Position numbers and translations under genes: made by a program | Notes under the pieces: generated by a model | What the model was told of the DNA's origin: nothing | What the model saw: the letters and a program-made list of their open reading frames with translations, nothing else | Database searches by the model: none | Part shown: piece by piece, positions 16,747 through 25,388 of the stretch | How the letters are laid out: each line of letters starts with the position of its first letter | Numbering within the stretch: position 1 is the first letter of the stretch | Assembly: GCF_002161445.1 (NCBI RefSeq) | Contig: NZ_NFHT01000013.1 | Coordinates: 1 to 64,000, forward strand | DNA: 64,000 nucleotides | Direction: 5' to 3' | Source of the DNA: Alistipes sp. An66 | GTDB lineage: Bacteria > Bacteroidota > Bacteroidia > Bacteroidales > Rikenellaceae

Positions 16747-16940
16747 TTGACCGTGCGATTTTCCGGACGCTGTGAGTCCGGGGAGGCTTTGACCGTGCAA
16801 TTTTCCGGATGTAGTGACTCCGGAGAAGTTTTGACCGTTCGATTTTCCGGACGCTGTGAGTCCGGGGAGGCTTTGACCGTGCAATTTTCCGGATGTAGTG
16901 ACCCCGGAGAAGTTTTGACCGTTCGATTTTCCGGGCGAAG
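16747..16940. repeat. 42-bp tandem repeat array with alternating A and B units
   Basis: Four full units and a partial fifth begin at 16747, 16789, 16831, 16873 and 16915. Each starts TTGACCGT and contains CGATTTTCCGG or CAATTTTCCGG. Units 1 and 3 (type A) differ at one base, and units 2 and 4 (type B) differ at one base, so the real period is 84 bp. Each unit holds a small inverted repeat: CCGGAC/GTCCGG in A, and CCGGA/TCCGG in B. The array fills the space between the lipoprotein stop and yggS. It is open in several frames but has no plausible start. Confidence 0.9.
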
Positions 16941-16991
16941 TCATCCGTCGAGGCGGATTTTTCCCTATTTTTACGGAAAATTTGCAAACCC

Positions 16992-17660
16992 ATGTCGGAA
17001 ATAGCATCCCAACTGGCCCTTGTGCGGCAGTCGCTGCCTGCGGGGGTGACGCTGGTCGCCGTCTCGAAGACCCACCCCGCGGAGGCGGTCCGCGCGGCCT
17101 ACGACGCCGGACAGCGCGTCTTCGGCGAGAGCCGCCCGCAGGAGTTGCGCGGGAAGTACGACGCGCTGCCGAAGGATATCGAGTGGCACATGATCGGCCA
17201 CTTGCAGACCAACAAGATCAAGTACATCGCGCCGTTCGTGGCCCAGATCGAGTCGGTGGACAGCGCGCGGCTCGTCGAGGCGATCCAGAAGGAGGCGGCC
17301 AGGTGCGGCCGGGTGATCGACATCCTGCTGGAACTCCACGTCGCCGCCGAAGAGACCAAGACGGGCTGGGACCCCGATGAACTGCGCACGTACCTGGCCG
17401 GGAATCCCTTTGCCGGGATGCCGAACCTCCGGGTGCGGGGCGTGATGGGCATCGCCACGAACACCGACGACGAGACGACCGTCCGCCGCGACTTCGACGC
17501 ACTGCGCCGCTGCTTCGAGGAGCTGCGTCCGATGTTCGGCCCGGCGTTCGACACCCTCTCGATGGGCATGTCGCACGACTACCCGCTGGCCGTCGGGTGC
17601 GGTTCGACGCAGGTGCGCGTCGGGTCGCTGATCTTCGGCGAGCGCGACTATTCGAAATAG
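16992..17660 (+). CDS. YggS family pyridoxal-phosphate homeostasis protein
   Basis: 222 residues. It is a single alanine-racemase-like TIM barrel, with the PLP lysine expected at Lys26 in LVAVSKTHPA. The motifs GESRPQELRGK, WHMIGHLQTNK and TLSMGMSHDYPLAV are diagnostic of the YggS/PROSC family. These cytoplasmic proteins bind PLP and influence its supply and amino-acid pools, without a known catalytic reaction. proC lies 70 bases downstream, the common yggS-proC neighbourhood. Confidence 0.93.
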   Translation: MSEIASQLALVRQSLPAGVTLVAVSKTHPAEAVRAAYDAGQRVFGESRPQELRGKYDALPKDIEWHMIGHLQTNKIKYIAPFVAQIESVDSARLVEAIQKEAARCGRVIDILLELHVAAEETKTGWDPDELRTYLAGNPFAGMPNLRVRGVMGIATNTDDETTVRRDFDALRRCFEELRPMFGPAFDTLSMGMSHDYPLAVGCGSTQVRVGSLIFGERDYSK

Positions 17661-17729
17661 ACCTTTTCAGACAACAACCATCCGCTGCGTTGCGAAGGCG
17701 GCGCAGCCTTTCAAATCGTATTTTTCGTT

Positions 17730-18521
17730 ATGAACATCGGATTTATCGGATTCGGAAACATGGCCCGGGCCCTGGCCGGCGGACTGGTGCGCGGCGGCGC
17801 GGTCGGGGCCGGCTGTATCGGGGCCTGCGCCCGCGACCGGGCCAAACTGCAACGCAATACGGAGTCCTTCGGCTTCCGGGCTTTCGACACGGCGGCCGAG
17901 GTCGCGGCGTTTGCCGACGTGGTGGTCATCGCCGTGAAACCCTACCAGGTCGAGGCGGTCGTCGCGCCGGTCCGCGAACTGTTGAAGACGAAGGTTGTCG
18001 TCTCGGTGGCCGCGGGGGTAACGTTCGACGACTACGAGCGGATGCTCGCTCCCGGCACGGCCCATTTGAGCACGTGCCCCAACACGCCGGTTGCGGTCTG
18101 TGAGGGCATTGTGGTCTTCGAACGCCGCCACTCGCTCTCGGACGAACAGCTGAAAACCCTGACGGAGCTCTTTTCGCACGTGGGGCTGGTGCTGACGGTC
18201 GATACCCCGCTGCTGGGGATGGCCGGGACGATCTGCGGATGCAGCCCGGCCTTTGTGGCGATGTTCATCGAGGCGTTGTCCGACGCGGCGGTGAAGCACG
18301 GCATTCCGCGGGCCGACGCCTGCCGGATGGTGAGCCAGATGGTCGTCGGCACGGGCAGGCTGCAACTCGAAACGGGCCAGCACCCGGGAGCGATGAAGGA
18401 TGCGGTCTGCTCGCCGGGCGGCACGACGATCGTGGGTGTCGGGGAGCTCGAACAGCGGGGTTTCCGCGGGGCGGTGATTGCGGCCATCGACGCCATCGAC
18501 GCGAAGATCAACAAAAAATAA
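17730..18521 (+). CDS. proC: Pyrroline-5-carboxylate reductase
   Basis: 263 residues. It makes the last step of proline synthesis, reducing pyrroline-5-carboxylate with NAD(P)H. The N-terminal Rossmann motif GFGNMARALAGG begins at residue 6. VVVIAVKPYQVE and the C-terminal CSPGGTTIVGVGELE with the preceding helical dimerisation region are conserved in the family. It is transcribed with yggS and followed by hairpin repeats that probably end the transcript. Confidence 0.95.
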   Translation: MNIGFIGFGNMARALAGGLVRGGAVGAGCIGACARDRAKLQRNTESFGFRAFDTAAEVAAFADVVVIAVKPYQVEAVVAPVRELLKTKVVVSVAAGVTFDDYERMLAPGTAHLSTCPNTPVAVCEGIVVFERRHSLSDEQLKTLTELFSHVGLVLTVDTPLLGMAGTICGCSPAFVAMFIEALSDAAVKHGIPRADACRMVSQMVVGTGRLQLETGQHPGAMKDAVCSPGGTTIVGVGELEQRGFRGAVIAAIDAIDAKINKK

Positions 18522-18524
18522 CCC

Positions 18525-18545
18525 ATCCGGTTAAAAACCGGTTTC
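18525..18545 (+). terminator. Hairpin after proC
   Basis: ATCCGGTTAAAAACCGGTTT: a CCGGTT/AACCGG stem with a short A-rich loop, directly after the proC stop. It is one of the TTAAA-loop hairpins of the repeat family and may work as a weak terminator. Confidence 0.45.
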
Positions 18546-18607
18546 TCCGGGGCGGACTCTCCCGGGGGCCGGTGCCGGATCCGCAAGCATTTCCGCCCGG
18601 CTAAAAG

Positions 18608-18663
18608 CCGGGTTTTGTGAGTTGCGGGGCTTATTGGGGTTTCGGATAACCGAATCTGCGTCG
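18608..18663. repeat. Copy 4 of the 54-bp dispersed repeat, diverged
   Basis: It follows a hairpin CCCGGCTAAAAGCCGGG and carries GTTGCGGGGCTTATTGGGG, TTTCGG and GAATCTGCGTC. As in the block at 9.6-10.2 kb, it directly precedes a full structured element. The interval 18522-18884 contains only these repeats and terminator hairpins. Confidence 0.6.
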
Positions 18664-18675
18664 TCTGGTGTCCGC

Positions 18676-18850
18676 CGCACTTTGCTTTTCGCGGAAAGAG
18701 GACGCAGCACGGGCGGAGCGATAAGAAACGGGGCCGGTTTGCTTGCAAACCCGCGCCAGGCGCCCGTTTCCGCGCCGCCAGATTGCGGCCCCGCGAAAAG
18801 CAACTTGCGGCTGGTTTTGGGTACCTTTTGCCATCAAAAGGTACCCTTTT
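18676..18850. repeat. Structured 175-bp element, copy 2
   Basis: The outer arms TTGCTTTTCGCGG (18682-18694) and CCGCGAAAAGCAA (18791-18803) are a perfect 13-bp inverted repeat. The middle arms GAAACGGG (18725-18732) and CCCGTTTC (18763-18770) and the inner hairpin GGTTTG-CTTG-CAAACC (18736-18751) are identical to those of copy 1. The spacing is the same as at 9982-10157, so the whole architecture is conserved while loop bases vary. Confidence 0.75.
18819..18850 (+). terminator. Strong Rho-independent terminator at the end of the structured element
   Basis: GGGTACCTTTTG, loop CCAT, CAAAAGGTACCC, then TTTT. This 12-bp perfect stem forms the 3' end of the repeat copy. The equivalent stem of copy 1 differs in sequence but still pairs. 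It suggests that the element, if transcribed, is transcribed on the plus strand. Confidence 0.65.
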
Positions 18851-18884
18851 AAGCTTTTAAGAAAGCCCCTTTCTTAAAGGGAAC

Positions 18885-20102
18885 CTACCGCACCCGGAGC
18901 GTGCGGCCGATGCGCAGAATGGTCGTCGACTTGATGCCGTTCAGCCGGCAGATGTTCGAGACCGTCGTTCCGTACTTGATGGCCAGCGCGCCCAGCGTGT
19001 CGCCCGAGCGGATCTTGTGGTAACGCATGGCGGCCTTTTCGGCAGCCTCCTTCTTGTCCTGCTCCTCGTTGGCGATCTCATCCTCGAAATCCTGCCCGGC
19101 GTTGGAGTAGATGCTGAAAAAGGACCGCTTCAACAGGAAGGTCTCGCGGCACAGGGTGCCGTTCTTGAAGTCGATCAGCCGTTCGGGGTCGAACGCCTGC
19201 CCGTAGTAGCGGGTCTCGAAGTGCAGGTGGGGTCCCGTCGAACGGCCCGTCGAGCCGCCGAGTCCGATCACATGCCCGGCCTCGACCCACGTCCCCGGCT
19301 CCACGAGCCGCTCCGAGAGGTGTCCGTAGTAGGTTTCCAGCCCGTTGTCGTGGCGGATGATGATCAGATTGCCGTATCCGCGGACGTACTTCGAGATGCG
19401 CACGCGGCCGCAGAACGTCGCATAGACCGAATCGCCCGTTTTGAGCGGCAGGTCGACGCCCTGATGGCGGCGTCCGCGGCGTGGTCCGTACTTGCCGCGG
19501 GGGTTCACGGCGCCCTTGTAGGGATAGTGGTAGCTTGTCGTCGAGTCGATCAGGTCGATCACGACCGACTGCGGCATCGACGACATGTCGACGCTCTGGT
19601 ACGGGAAGAGCGACGACGTGTCCCAGTACTTCTCGAAGATCGTGCTGTCTTTGGCCACGGCGCGGTTGCGGACATATTTCCAGGTGTTGTTGGCGTAGAG
19701 AATGACGTAGAGGGCGTCGTTCCCGGAGTTGAGCGTGTCGAGGACCGTCAGGCCGTTGGTGTCGAACGTCGACTCGATCTGCTTGCGTTGCAGGCGGAGT
19801 TGCAGCGAGGCGATGGAATCCGCCGCGGCCTGTTCGGGATCGACGGGCTGTTCGGCCGTAACCGTCCGGTTGGTCTGGTTGCGGGCGGCCATCCGGGCTT
19901 CGGTGCGGTCGAGCAGGTGTTGCAGGGAGTCGATTTCGGCGCTTTGCAGCGCGGAGAGGCGGCGCAGCGAGTCGGCTTCGGCCATCGCTTCGACGGCCTG
20001 TTCCTGGAGTCGGGCCCGCGACGGCCGGGCCGCCCGGACCTCCCGGGTTTCGGCCGCAAGGGCCGCAGCGAGCATAACGAGTGTCAGCGTGTATTTTTTC
20101 AT
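18885..20102 (-). CDS. Secreted M23 metallopeptidase with LysM domain
   Basis: 405 residues. An N-terminal signal segment is followed by a coiled-coil stretch (about 30-90) rich in Glu, Arg and Leu. The M23/LytM peptidase domain at about 205-310 has zinc ligands in HQGVD and HLHFE plus the family GYGNLIIIRH and YGHLS motifs, so it should be active. A C-terminal LysM repeat (YHKIRSGDTLGALAIKYGTT) binds peptidoglycan. The likely role is a DD-endopeptidase cutting peptidoglycan cross-links in the periplasm, or an activator of amidases. It is the last gene of the leftward cluster beginning at yicC. Confidence 0.9.
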   Translation of the reverse strand: MKKYTLTLVMLAAALAAETREVRAARPSRARLQEQAVEAMAEADSLRRLSALQSAEIDSLQHLLDRTEARMAARNQTNRTVTAEQPVDPEQAAADSIASLQLRLQRKQIESTFDTNGLTVLDTLNSGNDALYVILYANNTWKYVRNRAVAKDSTIFEKYWDTSSLFPYQSVDMSSMPQSVVIDLIDSTTSYHYPYKGAVNPRGKYGPRRGRRHQGVDLPLKTGDSVYATFCGRVRISKYVRGYGNLIIIRHDNGLETYYGHLSERLVEPGTWVEAGHVIGLGGSTGRSTGPHLHFETRYYGQAFDPERLIDFKNGTLCRETFLLKRSFFSIYSNAGQDFEDEIANEEQDKKEAAEKAAMRYHKIRSGDTLGALAIKYGTTVSNICRLNGIKSTTILRIGRTLRVR

Positions 20103-20146
20103 CCTTTTGTCGGTTGTCGGGTGTTTTGTCGGGTTCGGGTTTCTGT

Positions 20147-20716
20147 TTACTGTTTGATCAACGCTTCGGCGGCTTCGAGCGCTTTATAAAACTCCTCGCC
20201 GAAGCGGCGGATGATCGGCTCGCGCAGCGCCTTGTAGACCGGGATTCCGAGCTTTGCGCCGCACCTGCGGGCCGGGGCGCAGACCGACCAGCGGTGGTAG
20301 TTGAGCCCCACGGTGCCGTTCGAGAAACGCATCACGCGGATCGGATAGAGATGGCACGAGATCGGCTTGCGGAACGGCGTCCTCCCCTCCTGCCAGGCCT
20401 TCTCGATGGCGCAGAGCGTCACGCCGTTCTCCCGATAGGTGTAGGCGCACTCGGCATCGTTGACCAGCGGCGTGGTGAGGTCGCCCTCCTCGTCCACGAC
20501 CATGAAGCCCTGCCGCTCGACGGCCTCGATGCCTTCGCCGGTCATGTAGGGGCGGTAGTTCGGGAATTCGCGTTCGAGCACCTCCACTTCGTCGGCTTCG
20601 AGCGGCGCCCCGGCGTTGCCCTCCACGCAGCAGATGCCCCTGCATTGCGCCAGGTCGCACGCGAAGCATTCGCGCAGCAGGTCGGCGCTCACGATTTTGT
20701 CGTCGATCTCGATCAT
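20147..20716 (-). CDS. DUF3109 family cysteine-rich protein
   Basis: 189 residues, matching DUF3109, a small family common in Bacteroidetes. Cysteines cluster in CFACDLAQCRGICC (residues 18-31), and further Cys and His occur in CAIEKAW, ISCHLYPIRV and SVCAPARRC. This arrangement resembles zinc- or iron-binding YkgJ-type proteins. Its function is unknown. Its ATG overlaps the stop of ddl by four bases (ATGA type), so translation is probably coupled to ddl. Confidence 0.85.
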   Translation of the reverse strand: MIEIDDKIVSADLLRECFACDLAQCRGICCVEGNAGAPLEADEVEVLEREFPNYRPYMTGEGIEAVERQGFMVVDEEGDLTTPLVNDAECAYTYRENGVTLCAIEKAWQEGRTPFRKPISCHLYPIRVMRFSNGTVGLNYHRWSVCAPARRCGAKLGIPVYKALREPIIRRFGEEFYKALEAAEALIKQ

Positions 20717-21696
20717 TGGCGGCAGGTGTCGGCGATAATCAGGTCATAGAGCTCGCCGAGCGATATGCCCATTTCGCGGGCCTGCTTCGGGACGATGCTC
20801 CCGGCACTCATGCCCGGGATCGAGTTCAGCTCGATGAAGTAGGGTTTTCCTTCGGGGGTTACGATGAAGTCGACCCTGACGACACCCGAGCATCGGCACA
20901 GCCGGTAGGCTTCGCGCGTCATGCGGTTCAGCTCCCGGCGCACCTCGTCGGGGATCTGCGCCGGGGTGATCTCCTCGGAGCACCCGGCGGTGTATTTGGC
21001 CTCGTAGTCGAAGAAGTCGTTCCGGGGGACGATCTCCGTGATCGGGAAGACGTACTCCTTCTCGCGCGTGACGAGGATTCCGCATCCCATTTCGCGGCCC
21101 GAGATGCACTCCTCGATGAGGATCTCGTCGCCCTGGGCGAAAGCCGTGTCGATGGCGTCGTCCAGCTCTTCGGCCCTGTGGACCTTCGTCACGCCGAACG
21201 ACGAGCCGTTGGCGTTGGGCTTCACGAAGAGCGGAAGGCCCAGTTCGGCGACGATCTGCGCCGTGTCATACGCCTCGCCGCGGCGCAGGAAGCGTTCGCG
21301 GGCGAGGTTCACATGTCCGGCCAGCGTGCGCTTGGTGGTGATCTTGTCGAACGTGACGACCGACGAGACCATCGAGCACGACGAGTAGGGAACGCCCATC
21401 ATGTCGAGATAGCCTTGCAGCCGCCCGTCCTCGCCCGGCGTGCCGTGGATGAGGATCAGCGCATAGTCGAAGATCTTGTGTTCGCCGTCGATCGTCACCG
21501 AGAAGTCGTTGCGGTCGACCGGCCAGCGGCGTCCGTCGGGCGTCGTGCAGTGCCAGTCGCGGTGGTGGAGGTCGACGACCGTGATGTCGTATTTCGAGTG
21601 ATCGAGCGCCGCTTCGATCTGTGCGGCGCTTTGCAGGGCGATTTCCCGTTCGGGCGAATCGCCGCCCGCCATGAGGGCGATCTTCAAACGTGTCAT
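20713..21696 (-). CDS. ddl: D-alanine--D-alanine ligase
   Basis: 327 residues, the usual size of Ddl. This ATP-grasp enzyme joins two D-alanines for the peptidoglycan stem peptide. Visible are the N-terminal KIALMAGGDSPEREIAL, the HGTPGEDGRLQGYLD region, the LPLFVKPNANGSSFGVTKV ATP-grasp lobe, and the C-terminal VRVDFIVT...FIELNSIPGMS that holds the metal ligands. The start MTRLKIALM lies 2 bases after the nadD stop. Its place beside nadD and gmk is a house-keeping cluster. Confidence 0.95.
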   Translation of the reverse strand: MTRLKIALMAGGDSPEREIALQSAAQIEAALDHSKYDITVVDLHHRDWHCTTPDGRRWPVDRNDFSVTIDGEHKIFDYALILIHGTPGEDGRLQGYLDMMGVPYSSCSMVSSVVTFDKITTKRTLAGHVNLARERFLRRGEAYDTAQIVAELGLPLFVKPNANGSSFGVTKVHRAEELDDAIDTAFAQGDEILIEECISGREMGCGILVTREKEYVFPITEIVPRNDFFDYEAKYTAGCSEEITPAQIPDEVRRELNRMTREAYRLCRCSGVVRVDFIVTPEGKPYFIELNSIPGMSAGSIVPKQAREMGISLGELYDLIIADTCRQ

Positions 21697-21698
21697 GT

Positions 21699-22508
21699 TC
21701 AGGGATTGTATATGTCTTTGTATCGGAATTCGAGAATCTCCTGCACCATCTGTGCGAACTGCTGCGCCTCGACATGCGCGGCGTCGGTGCGCAGCACGGC
21801 GTTGAAGTCGTTCAGCGCCGGGCCCCACTCGCCCATGCGGTAATGGAGCCTGCCGCGTTCGAGGAGCAGTTCCACGTCGCCGGGCCGTGCGGCGATCCGG
21901 GCCGTGAGCTCCGCGATGCGGGTTGCGGGGCTCCACAGCCCCTTTTTGCGAATGTATTCGAACACCTCCGGATCAAGCATCGCGCTCACGTCCTCGCCGC
22001 GGGCGATGCAGGCGCGGATGTCGGTGGCGGCGAAGTCCTGCAACGGCGCGTCGCCGAGCACCGTGATGCGCCCCTCGAACCCGACGGTCGCCTGCCCGCG
22101 CCGCGGGTAGACGTAGATCGGATATTCGAGCACCTTTTCGTACTCCTTCCAACCGGAGAGCCCGGCGATCTGGTCGCCGCCCATCAGGATGGAAAAATCC
22201 ATTTCCGACCCGAAGTTTTTCTGTAAGTAACGAAGGGTGTCAATTGTGTATGAGGGTTTTGGTAACAGGAATTCCACGACCGACGGCTTGATTCGCTCCG
22301 GATGTTTCGAGTTGCGGCAGGCGATCTCGGCCATCTCGAAGCGGTCCAGTTCCGGAGCCAGCTCCCCGGCCTCCTTGTAGGGGCTCCGGGGCGAGACGAC
22401 CAGCGCCACCTCGTCGCACAGACCCCGGTCGAGGACATACTCCGCCAGGGCGATGTGTCCCTTGTGGATCGGGTTGAACGACCCGAAATAGAGCATTTCG
22501 CGTTTCAT
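21699..22508 (-). CDS. nadD: Nicotinate-nucleotide adenylyltransferase with C-terminal TPR extension
   Basis: 269 residues, about 70 more than a typical NadD. Residues 1-200 carry the nucleotidyltransferase motif GSFNPIHKGH at 9-18 and the PKPSYTIDTLRYL and GGDQIAGLSGW blocks of NadD, which adenylates nicotinate mononucleotide in NAD synthesis. From about 203 on there is a helical extension (ARPGDVELLLERGRLHYRMG, then WGPALNDFNAVLRTDAAH) that reads as about one and a half tetratricopeptide repeats. The extension is in frame with no stop between, so it is a genuine fusion. The gene sits between gmk and ddl. Confidence 0.9.
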   Translation of the reverse strand: MKREMLYFGSFNPIHKGHIALAEYVLDRGLCDEVALVVSPRSPYKEAGELAPELDRFEMAEIACRNSKHPERIKPSVVEFLLPKPSYTIDTLRYLQKNFGSEMDFSILMGGDQIAGLSGWKEYEKVLEYPIYVYPRRGQATVGFEGRITVLGDAPLQDFAATDIRACIARGEDVSAMLDPEVFEYIRKKGLWSPATRIAELTARIAARPGDVELLLERGRLHYRMGEWGPALNDFNAVLRTDAAHVEAQQFAQMVQEILEFRYKDIYNP

Positions 22509-22512
22509 GCGG

Positions 22513-23076
22513 CTACCGGGCGATGAATTGTCCGAGGATTTCGCAGGCCCGGGCCACGGCGTCGTCCAGCCGGTCGTTGACCACCACGTGGTCGAACTCC
22601 GGGGCCTTCGTCAGTTCGAACTCCGCCTTGGCCACGCGCCGTTCGATGGCTTCCGGGGCATCCGTGCCGCGCGAGACGAGCCGGCGGCGCAGCTCCTCGA
22701 CCGAGGGTGCCATGATGAAGACCGAGCAGGCGTCGTCGCCGAAGATCCGTTTGAGGTTGATGCCTCCCAGCACGTCGACGTCGAAGACGATCACGTGGCC
22801 CTTTGCCCAGATGCGCTCCACCTCGCTGCGCAGCGTGCCGTAGCAGGTGCCCTTGTAGACTTCCTCCCACTCCACGAAACGCCCTTCGGCCGCGGCCTGT
22901 GCGAACTCCTCCTGCGAGAGGAAGTAGTAGTCCACGCCGTCGCGCTCCGCTCCGCGCGGTGCGCGGCTCGTGGCCGAAATGGAGAATTCCAGCTGCGGGT
23001 AACGCGCCAGCAGCTCCCGGACGATGGTGGTTTTCCCCGAACCGCTCGGGGCCGAAAATATGATGACTTTTCCCAT
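22513..23076 (-). CDS. gmk: Guanylate kinase
   Basis: 187 residues. It phosphorylates GMP to GDP. The P-loop SAPSGSGKTT is at 8-17, followed by the GMP-binding SATSRAPRGAERDGVDYYFLS segment (split motif SRAPRGxE and YYF). The family length and order are normal. It starts 61 bases after the yicC stop and ends 4 bases before nadD. Confidence 0.95.
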   Translation of the reverse strand: MGKVIIFSAPSGSGKTTIVRELLARYPQLEFSISATSRAPRGAERDGVDYYFLSQEEFAQAAAEGRFVEWEEVYKGTCYGTLRSEVERIWAKGHVIVFDVDVLGGINLKRIFGDDACSVFIMAPSVEELRRRLVSRGTDAPEAIERRVAKAEFELTKAPEFDHVVVNDRLDDAVARACEILGQFIAR

Positions 23077-23137
23077 TTTTTCTTCTTGTGGTTTGTCCGG
23101 GCCGTGCCCGGCGGAACCTCCCCCGCCCTCCGGGGAT

Positions 23138-24022
23138 TTACAAAATGTTGAGTACCTGTTCCTTGATCTTTTCCAGTTCGTCCTTCATCTTCACGACGAG
23201 GATCTGCATGTTCGTCTCGTTGGCCTTCGATCCCAGGGTGTTGATCTCGCGGCCCATCTCCTGGGCGATGAATCCCAGCTTGCGGCCCACGCCCTCCTCT
23301 TCGGCGGCCACCTCGCGGAAGTAGCGGCAGTGGTTCGTCAGGCGCACCTTCTCCTCGGTGATGTCCAGCTTTTCGAGGTAGAAGATCATCTCCTGTTCGA
23401 GCCGGTTGCGGTCGACCTCGACGCCGAGTTTGGCGATGTTGTCCAGAATCCGCGCACGGATGGTCTCCGTACGGGCCTGCTCGAAGGGAACGACCTCGTT
23501 TTTATACTGTTCGATCAGGTCGACGCGCCGCAGCAGGTCGGCGATCAGCGTGGCGCCCTCCTGTGTGCGGAAGGCATCGAGCTGTGCGGCGGCGGCCTCC
23601 GTGGCGGCGAGCAGCGCGGCGTGCTCCTCGTCGGAGATCGTCTCGCTCTCGGTGGATACGACGTCCGGCAGGCGCATGAGCGTTTGGAGCGCTGCGGCAT
23701 CCCACTCCGGGGTGCCGGGGTCGAGCCCTGCGGCCCGGGCGGCCTCCCGCAGCTGGGCGGCATAGGCGGCGAAGACTTCGCGGTTGATGCGCGCCGAAGT
23801 CTCCGTGACCTGCGACTCCACGCCGACCGAGACGTCGACCTTGCCCCGTTGGAGCAGGCGCGTCACCAGCGCGCGGAGTTCGGATTCCGAGGCCCGGTAG
23901 ATGGCCGGCAGCCGCAGCGAGAGGTCCAACTGCTTGGAGTTCAGCGAGCGGATCTCTACGGTGATCTTTTTATTCCGGAGTGCGGCTTCGCCCTTTCCGA
24001 AGCCCGTCATGGATTTGATCAT
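23138..24022 (-). CDS. YicC family endoribonuclease-like protein
   Basis: 294 residues with the family N-terminus MIKSMTGFGKGEA and C-terminus GREINTLGSKANETNMQILVV (shown split across the GREINTLGSK and ANE boxes). YicC proteins are conserved bacterial proteins linked to stationary phase and RNA turnover; recent work on E. coli YicC points to RNase activity. It is the first gene of the leftward cluster yicC-gmk-nadD-ddl, the common yicC-gmk neighbourhood. A TAnnTTTG motif (TACTTTTG, 24050-24057 minus) lies 28 bases upstream. Confidence 0.9.
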   Translation of the reverse strand: MIKSMTGFGKGEAALRNKKITVEIRSLNSKQLDLSLRLPAIYRASESELRALVTRLLQRGKVDVSVGVESQVTETSARINREVFAAYAAQLREAARAAGLDPGTPEWDAAALQTLMRLPDVVSTESETISDEEHAALLAATEAAAAQLDAFRTQEGATLIADLLRRVDLIEQYKNEVVPFEQARTETIRARILDNIAKLGVEVDRNRLEQEMIFYLEKLDITEEKVRLTNHCRYFREVAAEEEGVGRKLGFIAQEMGREINTLGSKANETNMQILVVKMKDELEKIKEQVLNIL

Positions 24023-24049
24023 GGTTCAGGAACACTTTGAATTCGGACA

Positions 24050-24057
24050 CAAAAGTA
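24050..24057 (-). promoter_or_regulatory. -7 promoter element for the yicC-gmk-nadD-ddl cluster
   Basis: Minus-strand TACTTTTG fits TAnnTTTG, 28 bases before the yicC start. The AT-rich gap is shared with the divergent serC promoter. Confidence 0.45.
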
Positions 24058-24116
24058 GTAAAAACAAATCAAAAAGGTGTCGATTCTTCTTCCGGAATGA
24101 AATTTATTTGGCTATC

Positions 24117-24149
24117 TTTGCGTTTATAAAAATTTTTTATTTATATTTG
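24117..24149 (+). promoter_or_regulatory. Bacteroidetes-type promoter for serC-serA
   Basis: TTTG at 24117-24120, then 21 bases, then TATATTTG at 24142-24149. Both boxes match the Bacteroidetes sigma-ABfr consensus (TTTG-N19-21-TAnnTTTG). Transcription would start near 24156, giving an untranslated leader of nearly 50 bases. No leader peptide or terminator is seen in it. Confidence 0.7.
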
Positions 24150-24203
24150 TGTTAGCAAACTAACAGTTTCGGATCGGACACTCAAATCACATAACGAATT
24201 ACT

Positions 24204-25277
24204 ATGAAAAAGCACAATTTCAATGCGGGCCCGTCGATTCTGGCGGATGAAGTGATCGAAAAGGCGGCTCAGGCCGTTCTCGACTTCAACGGATCGGGAC
24301 TTTCGCTGCTTTCGATCTCGCACCGTACCAAGGATTTCGACGCCGTGATGGCCGAGGCCGACGCGCTTTTCCGCGAACTGCTCCACATCCCCGACAACTA
24401 CAAGATCATCTATCTGGGCGGCGGAGCCAGTACCTATTTTTATCAGATTCCGGCCAACTTCCTGGGTCGGAAGGCCGGTTATGTGAATACGGGCGTCTGG
24501 TCGAAGAAGGCCATCAAGGAGGCCAAACGCTACGGTGAGGTCGAGGTGCTGGCCTCCTCCGAAGACCGCAACTTCACCTACATCCCCAAGGGATTCGCCA
24601 TCCCCGAGGATCTGGACTATGTGCACATCACCTCGAACAATACGATCTACGGCACGGAGTACCATGAGGATCTCACCTCGCCGGTGCCGCTGATCGCCGA
24701 CATGTCGTCGGACATCCTGTCGCGTCCGGTCGACGTGACGAAATACGCCATGATCTACGGCGGTGCGCAGAAGAACCTCGCTCCGGCGGGCGTCGCCTTC
24801 GGCATCATCCGCGAGGACATGCTCGACCGCATCGTGCGCGACCTGCCGACGATGATGTCCTACCGCACGCACGTCGAGAACAACTCGATGTTCAACACGC
24901 CTCCCGTCTTCCCGATCTACGTGTTGATGGAGACGCTGCGCTGGCTGAAATCCATCGGCGGCGTGCCGGAGATCTACCGCCGCAACCGGGAGAAGGCCGC
25001 CCTGCTCTACGACGAGATCGACCGCAACCCGTTGTTCCGCGGCACGGTCGAGAAGGAGGACCGCTCGCTGATGAACATCTGCTTCGTCATGCAGGAGGGT
25101 TACGAGGATCTGGCTCCGGAGTTCATGGAGTTCGCCAAGAGCCGCGACATCGTCGGCATCAAGGGTCACCGTCTGGTGGGCGGTTTCCGCGCCTCGTGCT
25201 ACAACGCCCTGCCGATCGAGAGCGTCCGCGTACTGGTGGAGTGCATGCAGGAGTTCGCCGCCAAGCACGCCAAATAG
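24204..25277 (+). CDS. serC: Phosphoserine aminotransferase
   Basis: 357 residues. It transfers the amino group of glutamate to 3-phosphohydroxypyruvate in serine synthesis, and is also used in pyridoxal phosphate synthesis. The N-terminal [14 protein letters not shown] is diagnostic. The PLP lysine is Lys190 in [14 protein letters not shown]. The C-terminal [13 protein letters not shown] is conserved. It is followed by serA in the same direction, giving two steps of the same pathway. Confidence 0.96.
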   Translation: MKKHNFNAGPSILADEVIEKAAQAVLDFNGSGLSLLSISHRTKDFDAVMAEADALFRELLHIPDNYKIIYLGGGASTYFYQIPANFLGRKAGYVNTGVWSKKAIKEAKRYGEVEVLASSEDRNFTYIPKGFAIPEDLDYVHITSNNTIYGTEYHEDLTSPVPLIADMSSDILSRPVDVTKYAMIYGGAQKNLAPAGVAFGIIREDMLDRIVRDLPTMMSYRTHVENNSMFNTPPVFPIYVLMETLRWLKSIGGVPEIYRRNREKAALLYDEIDRNPLFRGTVEKEDRSLMNICFVMQEGYEDLAPEFMEFAKSRDIVGIKGHRLVGGFRASCYNALPIESVRVLVECMQEFAAKHAK

Positions 25278-25388
25278 CCGGACCCCATGCCGCTCGTTAC
25301 GCGCGTCCCGACCGGTTACGACACTCTCACCGGTGAGGTGAAGGCCTGGGACATCCAAGAAGTGTTGAACACCGAAATATTGAAACCC

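Noticed and set aside
25287..25388. A 34-codon N-terminal extension of serA
   Set aside because: It has no similarity to the family start, whereas MKILVATEK at 25389 is the normal N-terminus of the short form.
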